DNA of 64,000 bases from Gongronella butleri (Eukaryota > Mucoromycota > Mucoromycetes > Mucorales > Cunninghamellaceae). Positions 1 to 12,339 of this stretch are shown here, piece by piece (the stretch's first letter is position 1; the number at the start of each line of letters is the position of its first letter). Under the pieces are notes generated by a model. It searched no databases. It saw only the letters and a list, made by a program, of their open reading frames with translations, and had not been told where the DNA came from. Location: positions 62,001 to 126,000 of the forward strand of contig JAIWZP010000046.1 in the NCBI GenBank assembly GCA_025201375.1. Reading direction: 5' to 3'. A program made the position numbers and the translations under genes.

Positions 1-1677
<1,677 letters not shown>

Positions 1678-1889
1678 GCTGCATTAGAAACCTCCATGTA
1701 TTTATTTTCTTGATCCTATGAACCAGCTCGTAACCGGCAACCCTGCTCGCTGTTATCGCTTGTCTGGCACCGCATAAACTTATTATTTCGCTCTTTTTGT
1801 GACTTTTGCGTGCGCTTTCGCCGCCGTACGGGATAACTACGTGCTTTCCAAGCAGCTCATATTCGCATCTGAAGCGACAGGGCGCCGTC

Positions 1890-2750
1890 TCACGGTCAGG
1901 CGATGTGAATTGGGACGATGTCACCCATTTTAAAAATAATCACAGAAATTGCCATTTGCAGCAGATTGATCTAAGCACAACCACCCCCGAAATATACCCA
2001 AACGTGTTACTGTATAGTGAGCTACAGTATCGAGTGGGACCCAAAGGACGACAGCTGTTAAACACAAAAGAGTGTGCCCACGCGCAAATCAAACTTGAGC
2101 CATCATGGCGAGCCCCCAAAACCAAAATCGAGAAATAAGGTCTCCAGAATTGTGTCAAACTTTCACACAAGAAGAACTGCATGGAGAAACCAAGGGAAAT
2201 GCCAAAAAAGTGCGGCATCCATCTGCTGGTTGACGAGCAATGAGTGATTATGGATTAAACTTCAAGCGCGAATTGCACGGGATAAACGCGTCCATAGAGC
2301 CGCGCCGACACGTCTACTAGCAAGAGAGAACCCAAGTGCATGGATTGGGTGAGGATCAGACACGTGTCACTCGACGTCCGACGTGGTTTTTCACGCACCG
2401 AAGTTGCCCCGCGAACGAACTGTTCGCATAAATTCTTTCTGGAACTCGCTTTTTGCAGTGATCATTGACATCCACGTACGCAGCGAGCCGTGCACTTCCT
2501 GATGGTTTACGTTTTACGATTTTACGACGAATTTTGGTCGACTTGACCTTGGAGCGAAAAAAAGAGGCAAATTACATTTTACGAGGCAACTAGCCGATGC
2601 GCCCCCTTTTGTAATTGCATTTGCATCGTTTATTGTGGGGACAGAACCATGGGACTAAATAGCGTGGCGAACTGAGGACCTAAAATTTTACCCTTTTCGA
2701 CTCTCGACTCTACCCCTTAGAAAATCCGTGAAAATCGCGAATTTTTAAAA
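1890..2750 (+). repeat. Dispersed repeat family 2, copy 1
   Basis: Diverged copy of a repeat also found at about 31430-32140 (same strand) and 45480-46200 (opposite strand). Shared landmarks are the stretch around 2118-2140 (CCAAAACCAAAATCGA), the segment reading GAGCCGCGCCGACRCGTC near 2298, and the motif TTGACGAGCAAT near 2231. No terminal repeats or coding capacity were found. Boundaries are approximate and judged by eye. Confidence 0.6.
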
Positions 2751-2989
2751 TCGACATGGCACGCCACTTTTATTTCATGAAACCTTTTCCATTTGGGTAT
2801 TTTGGCCTCCTGTTTCTCAGAAATGACTTGAAAAATCAAGCGTTAATCATCAAATTGTCGGCGACAAATTGACATTTCCCACAAATCCACAATTTCTTCG
2901 ATCTTGGCGCGTCAAGTTTCTACTTGATCAGGCTGAAAACTTAAATGCGCAAAGAGACGCGTGCTGCGGTCATTTCGTCCCTGCCCGAC

Positions 2990-5200
2990 AAAGCCGATGC
3001 GCAACATTTATACACTTGCAGCAATCGATCAAATATTTCAAAGCCAAATTTCTCGATAACGTACAGGGTATCCACGGCAAACTTGCAAAGTTGCAATGAA
3101 AAAAATGCAGAATTTGATTCTCTGTCAAATGGAATCAGTTTCATTGGCGTGCGACCCACTGTAAACTAGTAGCGAAATTCGAGTTTTAGAATTTGATTTT
3201 GATCGCCTTTTCCTCACGATCCGTCAAGTCGACCCTCGATTTTTATTGCAGATTTGCTTACGAAGAGGGGGTCAGTGCATCTAATGATGTGAATCTCAAA
3301 GAGCTGTTGTGTATGTTGCCAAACAGATTTGGATTTCTGGCTGACAGCTTGAACCTCTCAAAGCGGGGGACCCTACAGATGTATTTTGGCCTGACCAACT
3401 TTTTTTTTCAAGAATTTGAAAAAAATTCATTCCGCCTCCAAGACTCATTGCAGAGCCACGAAATTTTCCCACCCATATGATTTGGCCTCTCTCTTTTCAT
3501 AAAAAATTAAAACCCCGATATCGAACGGCTGGTTCGACGAGTAACTTGACATTGCTGAAAATTTGGCTGTAGCGCGTTTTTTAGAAAATCATTTCGCGGT
3601 GAAATCGTGCTTCAATCAGTGCGAAAATTTACAACGTGGACGTGGATTTGAGTCTTTTTCCAGGAAAAAGTTGAAAACTGGGGGTCGGTCAGGCTGTTGT
3701 TGAGGCAGTCGCGAATATCACGAAAGTCTGCAATTTCAATGTGAACGGCAAAAACAAGGGTTGAATCATTGTCGAAAAATGCCGTTTGATGATTTTCCGC
3801 GTGTTTCGTTTCAAAAGAATCAGAGGTCAACCAGTCGAAGTTGTCGACAATTTTGAAAATGTGGCAATTTTTCATCGATTTTCCCAAATCCAATATTAAA
3901 AATCACAAACTATGGTCGGATCGCCTTCAAAACTCTTTCATTAGGCCATTTTGTTGCGTCTTTTTTCAACATCGCGTTGAAAACCAGAGGTCCATTGAGT
4001 TGTTGTGCAGATAAATCCAAGATATCGACATTTTTTTCACAAATAATATAACAATGTCTTGCCAATTACAGTATTATTCGATCGCAGTGAAATTGCATTG
4101 TTCAAATTAGACATGCTCAAACGACATTTCTGGAATGTTTGTGTGCCCGATATGTGACCTTTGTATGCTTGTGAAAGCCGCTCAAACATTGCATAAATTT
4201 TCAACCTCGATGTTCTCGGCAACAAATTAGACAACACTCACGGAGCTTTTAATGTGTCGAAAGCATCTGTTGAATCTCTATCGAATGAGTCCTGCAGTTT
4301 CACCGATGGATGGCTAAAACTCGCCGAGAAAGTTCACTTTTTCATCAAAATCTTTGATTGCGATTTGTTCGACAACGGTCTAGTCGACCCCCGATTTTTA
4401 TTGCAGTTTTGATAACAAATAGGGGGGCAAAGCATCCAATGGGATGACCTGCAGGGCGCTAGCTTTGGTTTTAATTTTTGCATCGGTCATTTCACCCGGC
4501 TGCAACCCACCACAGCACACAAAAAAATGCAAAATAAAAAAAATAAAAAAACTACAGAAAAATAAAAATTCCATGCAATCCACGCACTTAATTTGGCTTG
4601 TCAAACCTTAAATTTTTGCAAAAAAAACCTTGACCAAAGTAGGCACTTTTTCTCAGTCGATCGCCGTTCATGCGTCACTCTTTGGACTTTTTTCTTCAGT
4701 TGTGGCGATTTGCCATTTTGTCTGCTAATAGCAAATTGTCGGGTTTGCCTGTTTGGGATGCATTGATCATGCGGAGTTCGAAATTTCCCAAATTTGGCAC
4801 TTTCTGAGATTGAAATGTGTGACCCCTGAGTGACCCCTGAATTTTTTAAAAGTGGTCGTAGCGCTTTGGGGGTTAAGCTTTTTTGTTGTAAATTTTGCGC
4901 TGAATTCGATGTGGCTATTTTTGAGCGGGGTCAACCCTGCAGATGGACAGATGAATGCAAAATAGTAAAAATAGGAGGTTTTTTTTTGGCAATTTCGAGT
5001 GCAAAAAAAATCGGGCGGATCGGTCTTAAGCACCATGCCATAGTTTATGCCGTGACGCAAGTTTCATTGGCGGGCAAGCAGGCTGTAAAATTTTTTCTGG
5101 AGGCACAGCAGGCCGGCAAAGTCCGAAAAACACGTTCTGTGGTTTTAAAATGTAAATGTGTACGTTTTTGTGCCTTGTAGCGCGCTGCTTTAGGCATCGA
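2990..5200 (+). repeat. Dispersed repeat family 1, copies A and B
   Basis: Two head-to-tail, diverged units: B (about 2990-3480) and A (about 3950-5200), separated by a weaker related stretch. Family copies C (34480-35900) and D (60370-61720) share the order of landmarks: CTTGCAGCAATCGATCAAA-like start, a CCCGATTTTTATTGCAG block, TTTGCATCGGTCATTTCAC, AAAATTCCATGCAATC, TGTGACCCCTGAGTGACCCC, and AAGTGGTCGTAGCGCTTTGG. The minus strand of the last block is open in all copies, but stops and indels differ, so coding is not supported. Type of element unknown. Confidence 0.65.
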
Positions 5201-5949
5201 AATGATAGCACGCGTCAGTTTCTATCCACAGATAATGAAACACGAATGGACCGAATGCTTTATTTGCGGGCAAATCCGAGTGACAAAATGACAGGAGGAC
5301 AAGATTCCTTTTGTGCAGTAACATTTATTTTTTTCTAATAGGCAGACAGCGTGATGCAAGTGACAAACTTGTGTCTGATAAGACGCGCTTCATACTGTGG
5401 TAATATACAACTGTGTTTGAAAGGAACTTTTGAAAAAGGCGCGCACAAGGCGCAGCAAAAAAGAGCGAGCTGCTGTTTTCCTTGGTTTAACTTTTTTTTG
5501 TTACTGCATATGGGTGCTTGTTGTACAGCAAGCATCGAGGTTAGAGCATGTGTCTATCCAGTGCAACTGACAAAGCGTCACTATCTAATCGGATGGCGGC
5601 ATGTCGGCAACGAGCCGTTTCATCTGCAAATCACGCTTGTACAATGCGAAAACGCAGAAAAAGCCGTTCAGCCTGGAAACAAGCGATAGAAACGGTATCG
5701 GATGATGCGCTCTATACGACGCATCTGTAAGAATGAGATAACGCATGCGAGGGAGTGCAAAACGCCAGAAAAGACTAGGAAGATGAAGAAAAAAAAAAAA
5801 GAGGTGACACACATTTTTTATGCCCGCTAGGCTAAGGTGGGCGGCATAAACATTTCAATGGCCGTCGCGTTTCTCCCCCTTTTTGGCGTTTTTTCTCTTT
5901 GTTTCTCTTTGTTTTTGTGTTTCTCTCTTGTTGGGTACCTATTTTCTTC

Positions 5950-8904
5950 ATGTCGTACTTTTCGCGGCTATTTGTACCTGTGCTGGAGCGGTACGAGCAG
6001 AATGACGAGGACAAAAAGGTGGATGGCGGTGTGTCCGTCGCCAGCGAGACGGATACGACGCGTGACAAGCTGATCAAGACCGAAAAGGACGACAAAACAA
6101 GCCAGGTGGACGTGGCGCGCGTGTCGCCGCCCACGGCAGCCAAGTCTGAAACGGCCGTCACGACCAGCACAGCAACGGGTGCGCGGCCATTCGGGACGAT
6201 TACAACGCGGGGCGATGCCAGCCCTCAAGCCGCCGTCACGCAGCTGTCGATTGCCGCCAAAGACAAAACTGCAGGCAATGGCGGCGCCTTGGAAACGCCG
6301 GAGACGCCAGCGTCGCCAATGGACGAGGCTTCTCCTGCTGAGACACACGTGAAAGACATGGCCGTGGATGAAAACACTGCAAAAGACACGCCAATGGATG
6401 AAGCACCCGTGGATGAAAAGCTCACAGACGAAGCGCGCACGGATGATGACACGCGAATGGCTGAAAATTTTGTGGAAGACACCTTACGCAGCTCGAGCGT
6501 CGATGGCCTTCCCGAAAAGGAGGCCATGCAGGTGGACAATGACAACCAGTCGATGGGCGACGCGTTGTCTGTCGGCGACAATGATGACGACCAGCCAGTC
6601 ACGATTGACATCACCGCGGACACGGACAACGACAACGACGACGACGTCGATTACTCGCTGCTGGACGACGACGACGGATTTGCCGCGTCGGTGCGCGACA
6701 AAATGGCACAAAAACGACGAGCACCGGTCGACGACGACGAAGATGTGGGTGACGAGCGCGTCGATGGGCCGCCCGAGTCGTCCGAGCCGCCCAAGCCGCC
6801 ACTGCCTGTCAAACGAGGCCCTGGACGCCCTCCAAAGCACAAGGGTCCTGGGCGTCCACGCAAGTATCCCAAGCCTGAAAAGATCGCCAAATCAAAAAGA
6901 GCCTATACTCCACTGGTCACGCCTAATAAGCAGGACGACGAAATACAGAAAACACCGGAAAAACAGGGGAAAAAGGATAAAGAAGCGCGGGCAAACGGCT
7001 TTCAACCAGCATTTCAGCAATCTCTTCCTCAAATGTTCCCGACACCGTTCCAAGCACCGTTCCAGCAGCCGTACATGTCGCCTTTCCCGATGCAGCAGGC
7101 CATGGGCAGCTTTGTCGACCCAGCAACGGGGATCATGTACCAGCCGACCATCGTGTACCAACCTGTGTATCCGCCTGGCGCCATGCAACAACCATCGATG
7201 ATGCAGCCCATGATGCCGCCGCCCATGATACCAATGATGATGCCCCCACAACAGGGCACTGCTTCTTCTTCTTCTTCTTCCTCTGCTGCTGCTACTTCGT
7301 CGTCATCGTCGTCGTCGACGTCCATGGTCCCCGCCTATTGGCCGCAGCAACAACAGCAGGCGCAGATGATGATGATGCCTTGGATGAACATGCCACCCTA
7401 TACAACCACGCCGCCACAATCATCACCAAGCGCGCCACCCACGATGACGTCGACACCGACACCGGCCATTCAGCGTGTCGCGTCGCCTGTGCCGTCCACG
7501 ACTTCTGGTGAATCACGCGAATCGAGTGTTTTGTCCGATCCTGACGGTGGTGACGACGATGACAATCCAGAGGTGCACCGGGGACTGCGCCATCGGCGCA
7601 TTGAAAGAAGGAAATTGCACTTGGCCACCAGGGCGTCGCTCGAGGACCTCGACATTGATGAAACAACACCTCTGACAAAGGAAGATAAGCTGCTGATCGG
7701 CCTGTTCAACACGGCCACACGCAGGGATCTCTTTGCGCTGCGCCCGGATAATTATGTCAAGGACCGCGGCATGCATACGCTCCGGAGCCGCCGGCCACTC
7801 ATCAACAAGACCGACCTTGTGAGCTTTATGAATCAGGACCGTGTCAAATGGTCGAATATCAGCGTTGCCTACATCAATGTGCACAAACTCATCTCCAGGC
7901 TGGACAAATGGGTGTGGCCAAATGTTGACAAGGCCGGCTTGGAGCTGGAGCACGTCCTTTCGTCGTGGCGACGTCAATTGGAGCGCGACGACAACAAGGA
8001 TGACGACGACGACGACAACAAAGACGGCGACAAGGACAAGGCCCAGGACAACCAAGTGCCTTTGCTGACGTCGCCGCCCATCAACATGTCGCCTGCGCTC
8101 GACGAGTACCAGCTGATGGGGATCAATTGGATGGACACGCTGTTTGTGCAAAAGATGGCGGGCGTGCTTGTGGATCAGCAAGACCCGGCCAAGCGCGTGG
8201 CCATGATGGTAGCGTTTTTGGCGCGTCAGGTGCAGCTGCAAAAGCACAAGGCGGGCGTCCACCTTTTGATCATTGGCGCCGATGACGGGCCCATTGAGAT
8301 GTGGAAACGGCAATTCGACGCGTTCAAGCCATTGTTGACCATGAAGACGTACCTTGGCACTAATCCCGAGCGCGCGCGCACGCGACCCATCCTGGCAAGC
8401 ACGCCCGGCATTGACGTGATTCTGACCACTGCCACCATTGGCATCGAATCCATCCCGGATCGTACGTTTCTCAGCGGGCTCCACATCGCTTCGTTGATTC
8501 TGGACGGCTGCTCTGTCCATGGCAAGCCCACCACGTACCCCACCACCCTGTTCCAGTACAAGAGGATACAAGTGCGAATCTTGCTTGTCAGTGATGAACC
8601 CACCAACATCTATACCAATTATGTCCTTCTCTCGCGATTCATCTTGCCCCAGCAATTCTACGGACACACGCAGGTCATGGCTATTGACTTTAGGCCATTC
8701 TTCCGCACACCGCAAGAACTCGCAGCCATCAAAAACGACCCCGCGGACAATCATATGCCCCCAAGCGACCTAACAAACACCTTTGATAAAGTCGCTGCCC
8801 ATTTCCAAACCGCCGTCCGCAGATTCGCACTCTTGCACCACACGCGCCATGAGCTCGCCATAGCAATGGCATCAACACGCTCACTCCCCGCCACATCCAC
8901 CTAG
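5950..8904 (+). CDS. Fun30/SMARCAD1-like SNF2 protein with degenerate, half-length ATPase and AT hooks
   Basis: Single-exon gene of 984 residues if it starts at the ATG at 5950; an ATG at 5899 lies in the T-rich leader and would add a poly-Phe segment. Residues 1-280 are acidic and disordered. Two GRP-core AT hooks follow at about 287-308, which suggests DNA minor-groove binding. A Gln/Met/Pro/Ser-rich linker spans about 340-540. Residues near 585-650 (LFNTATRRDLFAL...LRSRRPLI) match the segment that precedes the ATPase in Fun30/SMARCAD1. Residues 716-900 align with SNF2 ATPase lobe 1 (LDEYQLMGINW...). However, motif I GxGKT is replaced by QQDPAKR, the DEAH box by LDGCS, and motif III TGTP by SDEP. 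The protein ends soon after lobe 1, with no helicase-C lobe. It should not hydrolyse ATP; a structural chromatin role is inferred. Confidence 0.78.
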   Translation: MSYFSRLFVPVLERYEQNDEDKKVDGGVSVASETDTTRDKLIKTEKDDKTSQVDVARVSPPTAAKSETAVTTSTATGARPFGTITTRGDASPQAAVTQLSIAAKDKTAGNGGALETPETPASPMDEASPAETHVKDMAVDENTAKDTPMDEAPVDEKLTDEARTDDDTRMAENFVEDTLRSSSVDGLPEKEAMQVDNDNQSMGDALSVGDNDDDQPVTIDITADTDNDNDDDVDYSLLDDDDGFAASVRDKMAQKRRAPVDDDEDVGDERVDGPPESSEPPKPPLPVKRGPGRPPKHKGPGRPRKYPKPEKIAKSKRAYTPLVTPNKQDDEIQKTPEKQGKKDKEARANGFQPAFQQSLPQMFPTPFQAPFQQPYMSPFPMQQAMGSFVDPATGIMYQPTIVYQPVYPPGAMQQPSMMQPMMPPPMIPMMMPPQQGTASSSSSSSAAATSSSSSSSTSMVPAYWPQQQQQAQMMMMPWMNMPPYTTTPPQSSPSAPPTMTSTPTPAIQRVASPVPSTTSGESRESSVLSDPDGGDDDDNPEVHRGLRHRRIERRKLHLATRASLEDLDIDETTPLTKEDKLLIGLFNTATRRDLFALRPDNYVKDRGMHTLRSRRPLINKTDLVSFMNQDRVKWSNISVAYINVHKLISRLDKWVWPNVDKAGLELEHVLSSWRRQLERDDNKDDDDDDNKDGDKDKAQDNQVPLLTSPPINMSPALDEYQLMGINWMDTLFVQKMAGVLVDQQDPAKRVAMMVAFLARQVQLQKHKAGVHLLIIGADDGPIEMWKRQFDAFKPLLTMKTYLGTNPERARTRPILASTPGIDVILTTATIGIESIPDRTFLSGLHIASLILDGCSVHGKPTTYPTTLFQYKRIQVRILLVSDEPTNIYTNYVLLSRFILPQQFYGHTQVMAIDFRPFFRTPQELAAIKNDPADNHMPPSDLTNTFDKVAAHFQTAVRRFALLHHTRHELAIAMASTRSLPATST

Positions 8905-9279
8905 CCTCCCCCTCTCCCCCTTTTATCATTTTGTGAATTGCACATGGAATTAAAATTGAAACATTGTTCTCCCTGACTAGTCTTTTGTGACATTTCGCGT
9001 CGCTTTTCTTCTTTTTCTCAGAGCAGTGATTGGAATCGATAATGGCACATTTTGAGGCAAAGAATGCGCAAAGAGTGACAAAACCACGCGGTACAATGCG
9101 TGTGACGCGTTGCATTTTCCGCCATTGGGGGCCAGAACAGTCCATTCTCCATTGCCGCTTTCGGACTTGGCTCCCGCACCCTCCGCCTGATTTTTTCTTG
9201 AGAAGCTTGGCAAGAGCGCCGCCTAGCGTTTTTTCTTTCTTTCGTTTCTTTCACCCTTTTTTTTTTTTTTTTGCACACC
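8905..9279. other. Intergenic, no feature seen
   Basis: 375 bases between the Fun30-like gene and the voltage-sensor gene. A T run directly before the ATG at 9280 is probably the leader of the downstream gene. No repeat landmark and no RNA gene was recognised. Confidence 0.6.
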
Positions 9280-10425
9280 ATGGAAGACGAAGAGCGACAG
9301 CATATGCTCGCCTATGACGAAGACACAGACGACGACAGGTGCGATAGTGCCACTTGAAATACAAGCAAAAAAAAAAAAAAAAGACGCTGACGTTGCTTTT
9401 TGCTTTTTTCTTTTTAAAAAAAGGCCTCTGCCCATGTCGTCGCGCACGCAGCATAGCCTAACGAGGTCTGAGCTCGTCCAGGGTATGGCCAATCGCCTCA
9501 TGTACTCCAATTACTACATTGCTCTGTATCTATGCCTTGGTCTGCTTAGCTTTATATCCATCATTCTCGTAAAATCACGAATTGCGCCGCTCCCCGTCGC
9601 GCCACGGTCTGCTCGTCTCACTTTTTTTTTTTTTTTTTACTCAACAGTCCATTCAGGAAACATGGTAAACCAAAAGGACGAACACAACCAGCGCGCTCAA
9701 TGGGCTCATCCCCCCCTTTTTTTCTTTTTCTTATAGTCCCTCGTTGATGTTCATCATCTTTGAGGCCATCATCAATTTTGCCATGATTCTCGAGGTGACG
9801 ATTCGCGTGCTTGCGTTGGGCCGCGTAAGTAAAAGCCAATGAAACAAGATGGGAGGCAATCATTTGCTCCTTTTCTCTCCTTTTTCACTTTTTGGAGAAC
9901 TGACGCCACGGCCCCTCTCCCTCTTTTCTTTTTCTCTCTCTCTCTTATTTAGGCTTATTGGCAATCGGTATGGAACCTGATAGACATTGTCCTTGTGATG
10001 ATGTGCGTGATCACGCTGATCGTGCTGGCCACGGGGTGCTCAGCCAGCGAACGCAACGAGGCCATCTTTGATACCATCCTCCTCGTCATCCGTAATTGCG
10101 TGCAATTCTTCAGACTGTTCATGATGGCCAAAAAGTAAGAAAATGCGAGAAAACGAGAGAAAACGCTAGAAAAAGAGAGTAAAAGAGAGAAAATGAGAAA
10201 AAGAGACGTATAAAAAAAAAAATGAGGACCCGTATCTCACCCTGTTCTCCGCTTAGAAACCAATATTCTATTCATGCAAAGACGACGCGTATCAATTTCG
10301 ACAACATCCCCGTGGACCGCCATGTGTCACTCGATTTTTCAGCCGCAGAGCGCGACCGTGGCCTGGATGAGAGCTTTTTGGAAGATGACGATTCGGATTC
10401 GGATGATCATCGACGACGATTGTGA
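9280..10425 (+). CDS. Small four-helix voltage-sensor-domain-like membrane protein
   Basis: Predicted 219 residues from six exons: 9280-9338, 9424-9568, 9648-9664 (17 nt), 9737-9824, 9953-10134 and 10257-10425; all borders are GT-AG and total length is divisible by three. Four hydrophobic segments resemble S1-S4 of voltage-gated channels: S1 NYYIALYLCLGLLSFISIIL; S2 PSLMFIIFEAIINFAMILE, followed by VTIRVLALGR; S3 WNLIDIVLVMMCVITLIVL, which has the usual N-x-x-D; and S4 LLVIRNCVQFFRLFMM with two Arg. There is no pore module, no phosphatase and no ankyrin domain. Both tails are acidic, the C terminus ending in an Asp/Ser cluster. It could be a proton-channel-like protein (Hv1 type) or a channel-related protein with no pore. 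Membrane location is likely; substrate unknown. It is convergent with zuotin, with 71 bases between the stop codons. Confidence 0.75.
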
Positions 10426-10434
10426 ATTACAACA

Positions 10435-10440
10435 AATAAA
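10435..10440 (+). terminator. Candidate poly(A) signal of the voltage-sensor gene
   Basis: AATAAA ten bases after the stop codon of the upstream gene, inside the 71-base space shared with the convergent zuotin gene. Confidence 0.4.
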
Positions 10441-10496
10441 AGAGTATTTCTTTATTTTTTTCTATTTATGATAAATGGGGGAGGTTTTTTTTTTTT

Positions 10497-11855
10497 TTAG
10501 GCAGTCTTGGAGGCAAAGACTTCGGCGAGCTTGCCATCCTTTTGGGCCTGCTCCAATTCCTCGCGCAGGGCAACAAGGGCCTCGGGGGTCTTGTTGGCGG
10601 CGACGAGGTCATCGAGCTTCAAGAGGTTAGCGTCGATTTGGTCGGGGGTGGCGTCCGCACCGGCGACGGCGTAGTTGTTGTCCTTGAGCAAGTTGCGCAA
10701 GTTCTTCTTTTCCTTCTTGATGGCCTTCTTCACGGCCTCCTTGTCCTTCTTTTGCGACTCGCGCGCAGCCTTGGCGTCGGCCTCGGCCTTTTCGGCAGCA
10801 AGGCGCTCCTCCTCTTCCTTGCGCGCCTTTTCTTCGGCAGCAGCCTTCTCGGCGGCGGCCTTGGCGTCCTTTTTGGCATTGCGGCGCTTCTTCTCCTCGG
10901 CCTTGAACACGGCAATACGGGGATCGACGCTCAGACACACATCCACGAGGTTGCGCAGGCGCGCATTGTCCTCCTTCTTGAGCTGCGCGCGTTGAGCACG
11001 GTTCTTCTTCTCCTGGTAGCGCTTATCGTCACGGTTGTCCGACGCCTCGGCAGCCTCCTTATCCAGCCACTCAAACGAGCGCCACGAATCAAAGTTGTAG
11101 AAAAAGTCGTAAAACGCCTCAACCTCCTCGCGCGACGTCGACGCGTCGCCCAATTGCGGGCAGGGCTGCTTGTTCGAGAAGCGCGACTCGCGTTCAAACA
11201 CAGGGCGCCACAATTCGTAGAAATCGCCCTCGGACTTGGCCGTAGGCACATCCGCATCCTCGTCTTGCATGCCAAAGTCCACAGAGTCGTACTGGCGGCG
11301 CGAAACAGGGTTCATCAGCGTGTCGTAAGCCTTGGCAATGCACTTGAAGAACGCGTCGTCGTTCTTGTCCGCCTTTTTGTCAGGATGGTGCAACAACACC
11401 ATGCGACGATGCGCCGTCTTGATGTCGTCGGGCGTCGCCTTGTAGCGCAGCTTCGTCAGACCAAGAATGGCATAGTTGTCCTGCGTCTTCCATTGCGTAG
11501 GATCTTGGTTCACCGTCGTGATGTCCACATCCTCGTACTCAAACGTCACCTTCTCAGATTCCTCGATGCGGCTGGCACGCTCCTCGGCCTGGTGACGCTC
11601 ATCCTCAGAGAACGTGCGGTTGAACTTCTTGCGACGAGCGTGCGCAAGGAAGTGGCGACCAACAGGCTCAAGAAGACGCTCCGTGGTCTCTGGAAAAAAT
11701 TAGAAAAACAATCAAAAATGAGCCATTTTAAACAAAAATCCCGTTTTTTTGGTGAAAAGGCGCTTACCGCTAACAGCACCACGCACAGCCGTGGGCTGCT
11801 CAACATTGTAGGAGGCAGGGGGAGGGGGAAGCAAAAAGTCAAGCGACAACGACAT
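10497..11855 (-). CDS. ZUO1: Zuotin, ribosome-associated J-protein
   Basis: Two exons (11768-11855 and 10497-11689) give 426 residues, close to yeast Zuo1 and the J-protein part of DNAJC2/MPP11. Zuotin pairs with the Hsp70-like Ssz1 as the ribosome-associated complex at the tunnel exit and activates Ssb-type Hsp70. The family segment EPVGRHFLAHARR lies near the N terminus. The J domain starts near residue 100 with NYAILGL and carries the essential HPD in LLHHPDKK. The zuotin-homology region contains FYDFFYNFDSWRSFEWLD. A long charged Ala/Glu/Lys helix (about 235-330) should contact the ribosome, and a small C-terminal helical region follows. No SANT domains are present, as in yeast. No oddities seen. 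Confidence 0.95.
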
Positions 11856-12339
11856 GATAAAGGGGTGGAAAAAGGGTAAAGAAATGGGAAAAAGAAAGAA
11901 AAAAAATAATTGAGAGGCTTATCATTAGAGCTCATGAATGTCAAAGAATTTGGCACATGGCCAATTCATCTGCAAGATGGTCTTGGGGGGAGTGAGTAGG
12001 GTTTGCCAATTTATCCGCAACATGGGCCTTCTTTCGTCTTTTTTTTTTTTTTTTGTCACACGCGCGTTGTTTCAAGCAATCACGCGCTAAAAAAAAAAAA
12101 AGATCACGACAAGACGCAGCAAATGCGTCGCCACGGACAAAAAAAGAGGTGAATTTCAAGGCGTTTTTTTAATTTTCGCAATTATTGTACACAATTGAAG
12201 AGGTCTAGAGCAAAACAACAAAAAAAAGAGAGAGAGAGAGAGCTATGTATAAAGGGAACAAGGGGGGAGCAACGAAAAGAGGGAAAAGTAAAGGGGGGTC
12301 ATAATACACGAATCATAAAAAGAGAGAATCTCTTTGGAC
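11856..12339. other. Intergenic, simple-sequence runs only
   Basis: Space between zuotin and the succinate-fumarate carrier, both on the minus strand. It holds A/T runs and an (AG)n run near 12230. The zuotin leader is purine-rich on the + strand, i.e. T/C-rich in the transcript. Nothing else was recognised. Confidence 0.6.

Larger units (their letters stand above)
1678..5949. other. Gene-poor repeat zone
   Basis: No gene is supported in these 4.3 kb. Short open frames are not conserved and contain no recognisable domain. The stretch holds one copy of dispersed repeat family 2 (about 1890-2750) and at least two units of family 1 (about 2990-5200). Three TACAGTA/TACTGTA strings lie at 2008-2014, 2023-2029 and 4067-4073. 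The last 150 bases before 5950 are T-rich and are probably the leader of the next gene. Confidence 0.7.

Noticed and set aside
4767..5060. Minus-strand frame that is also open in the repeat copies at 35435 and 61421
   Set aside because: Similar because the DNA is repeated. Lengths and stops differ and there is no start context or domain, so I do not call it a gene.
7513..8754. 413-codon open frame opposite the Fun30-like gene
   Set aside because: Composition of an antisense shadow (His/Arg/Val-rich) with no domain; the + strand frame is clearly homologous to SNF2 proteins.
10542..11879. 445-codon open frame on the + strand opposite zuotin
   Set aside because: It mirrors the G/C-biased third positions of zuotin and has a Leu/Arg-rich shadow composition; zuotin on the minus strand is certain.
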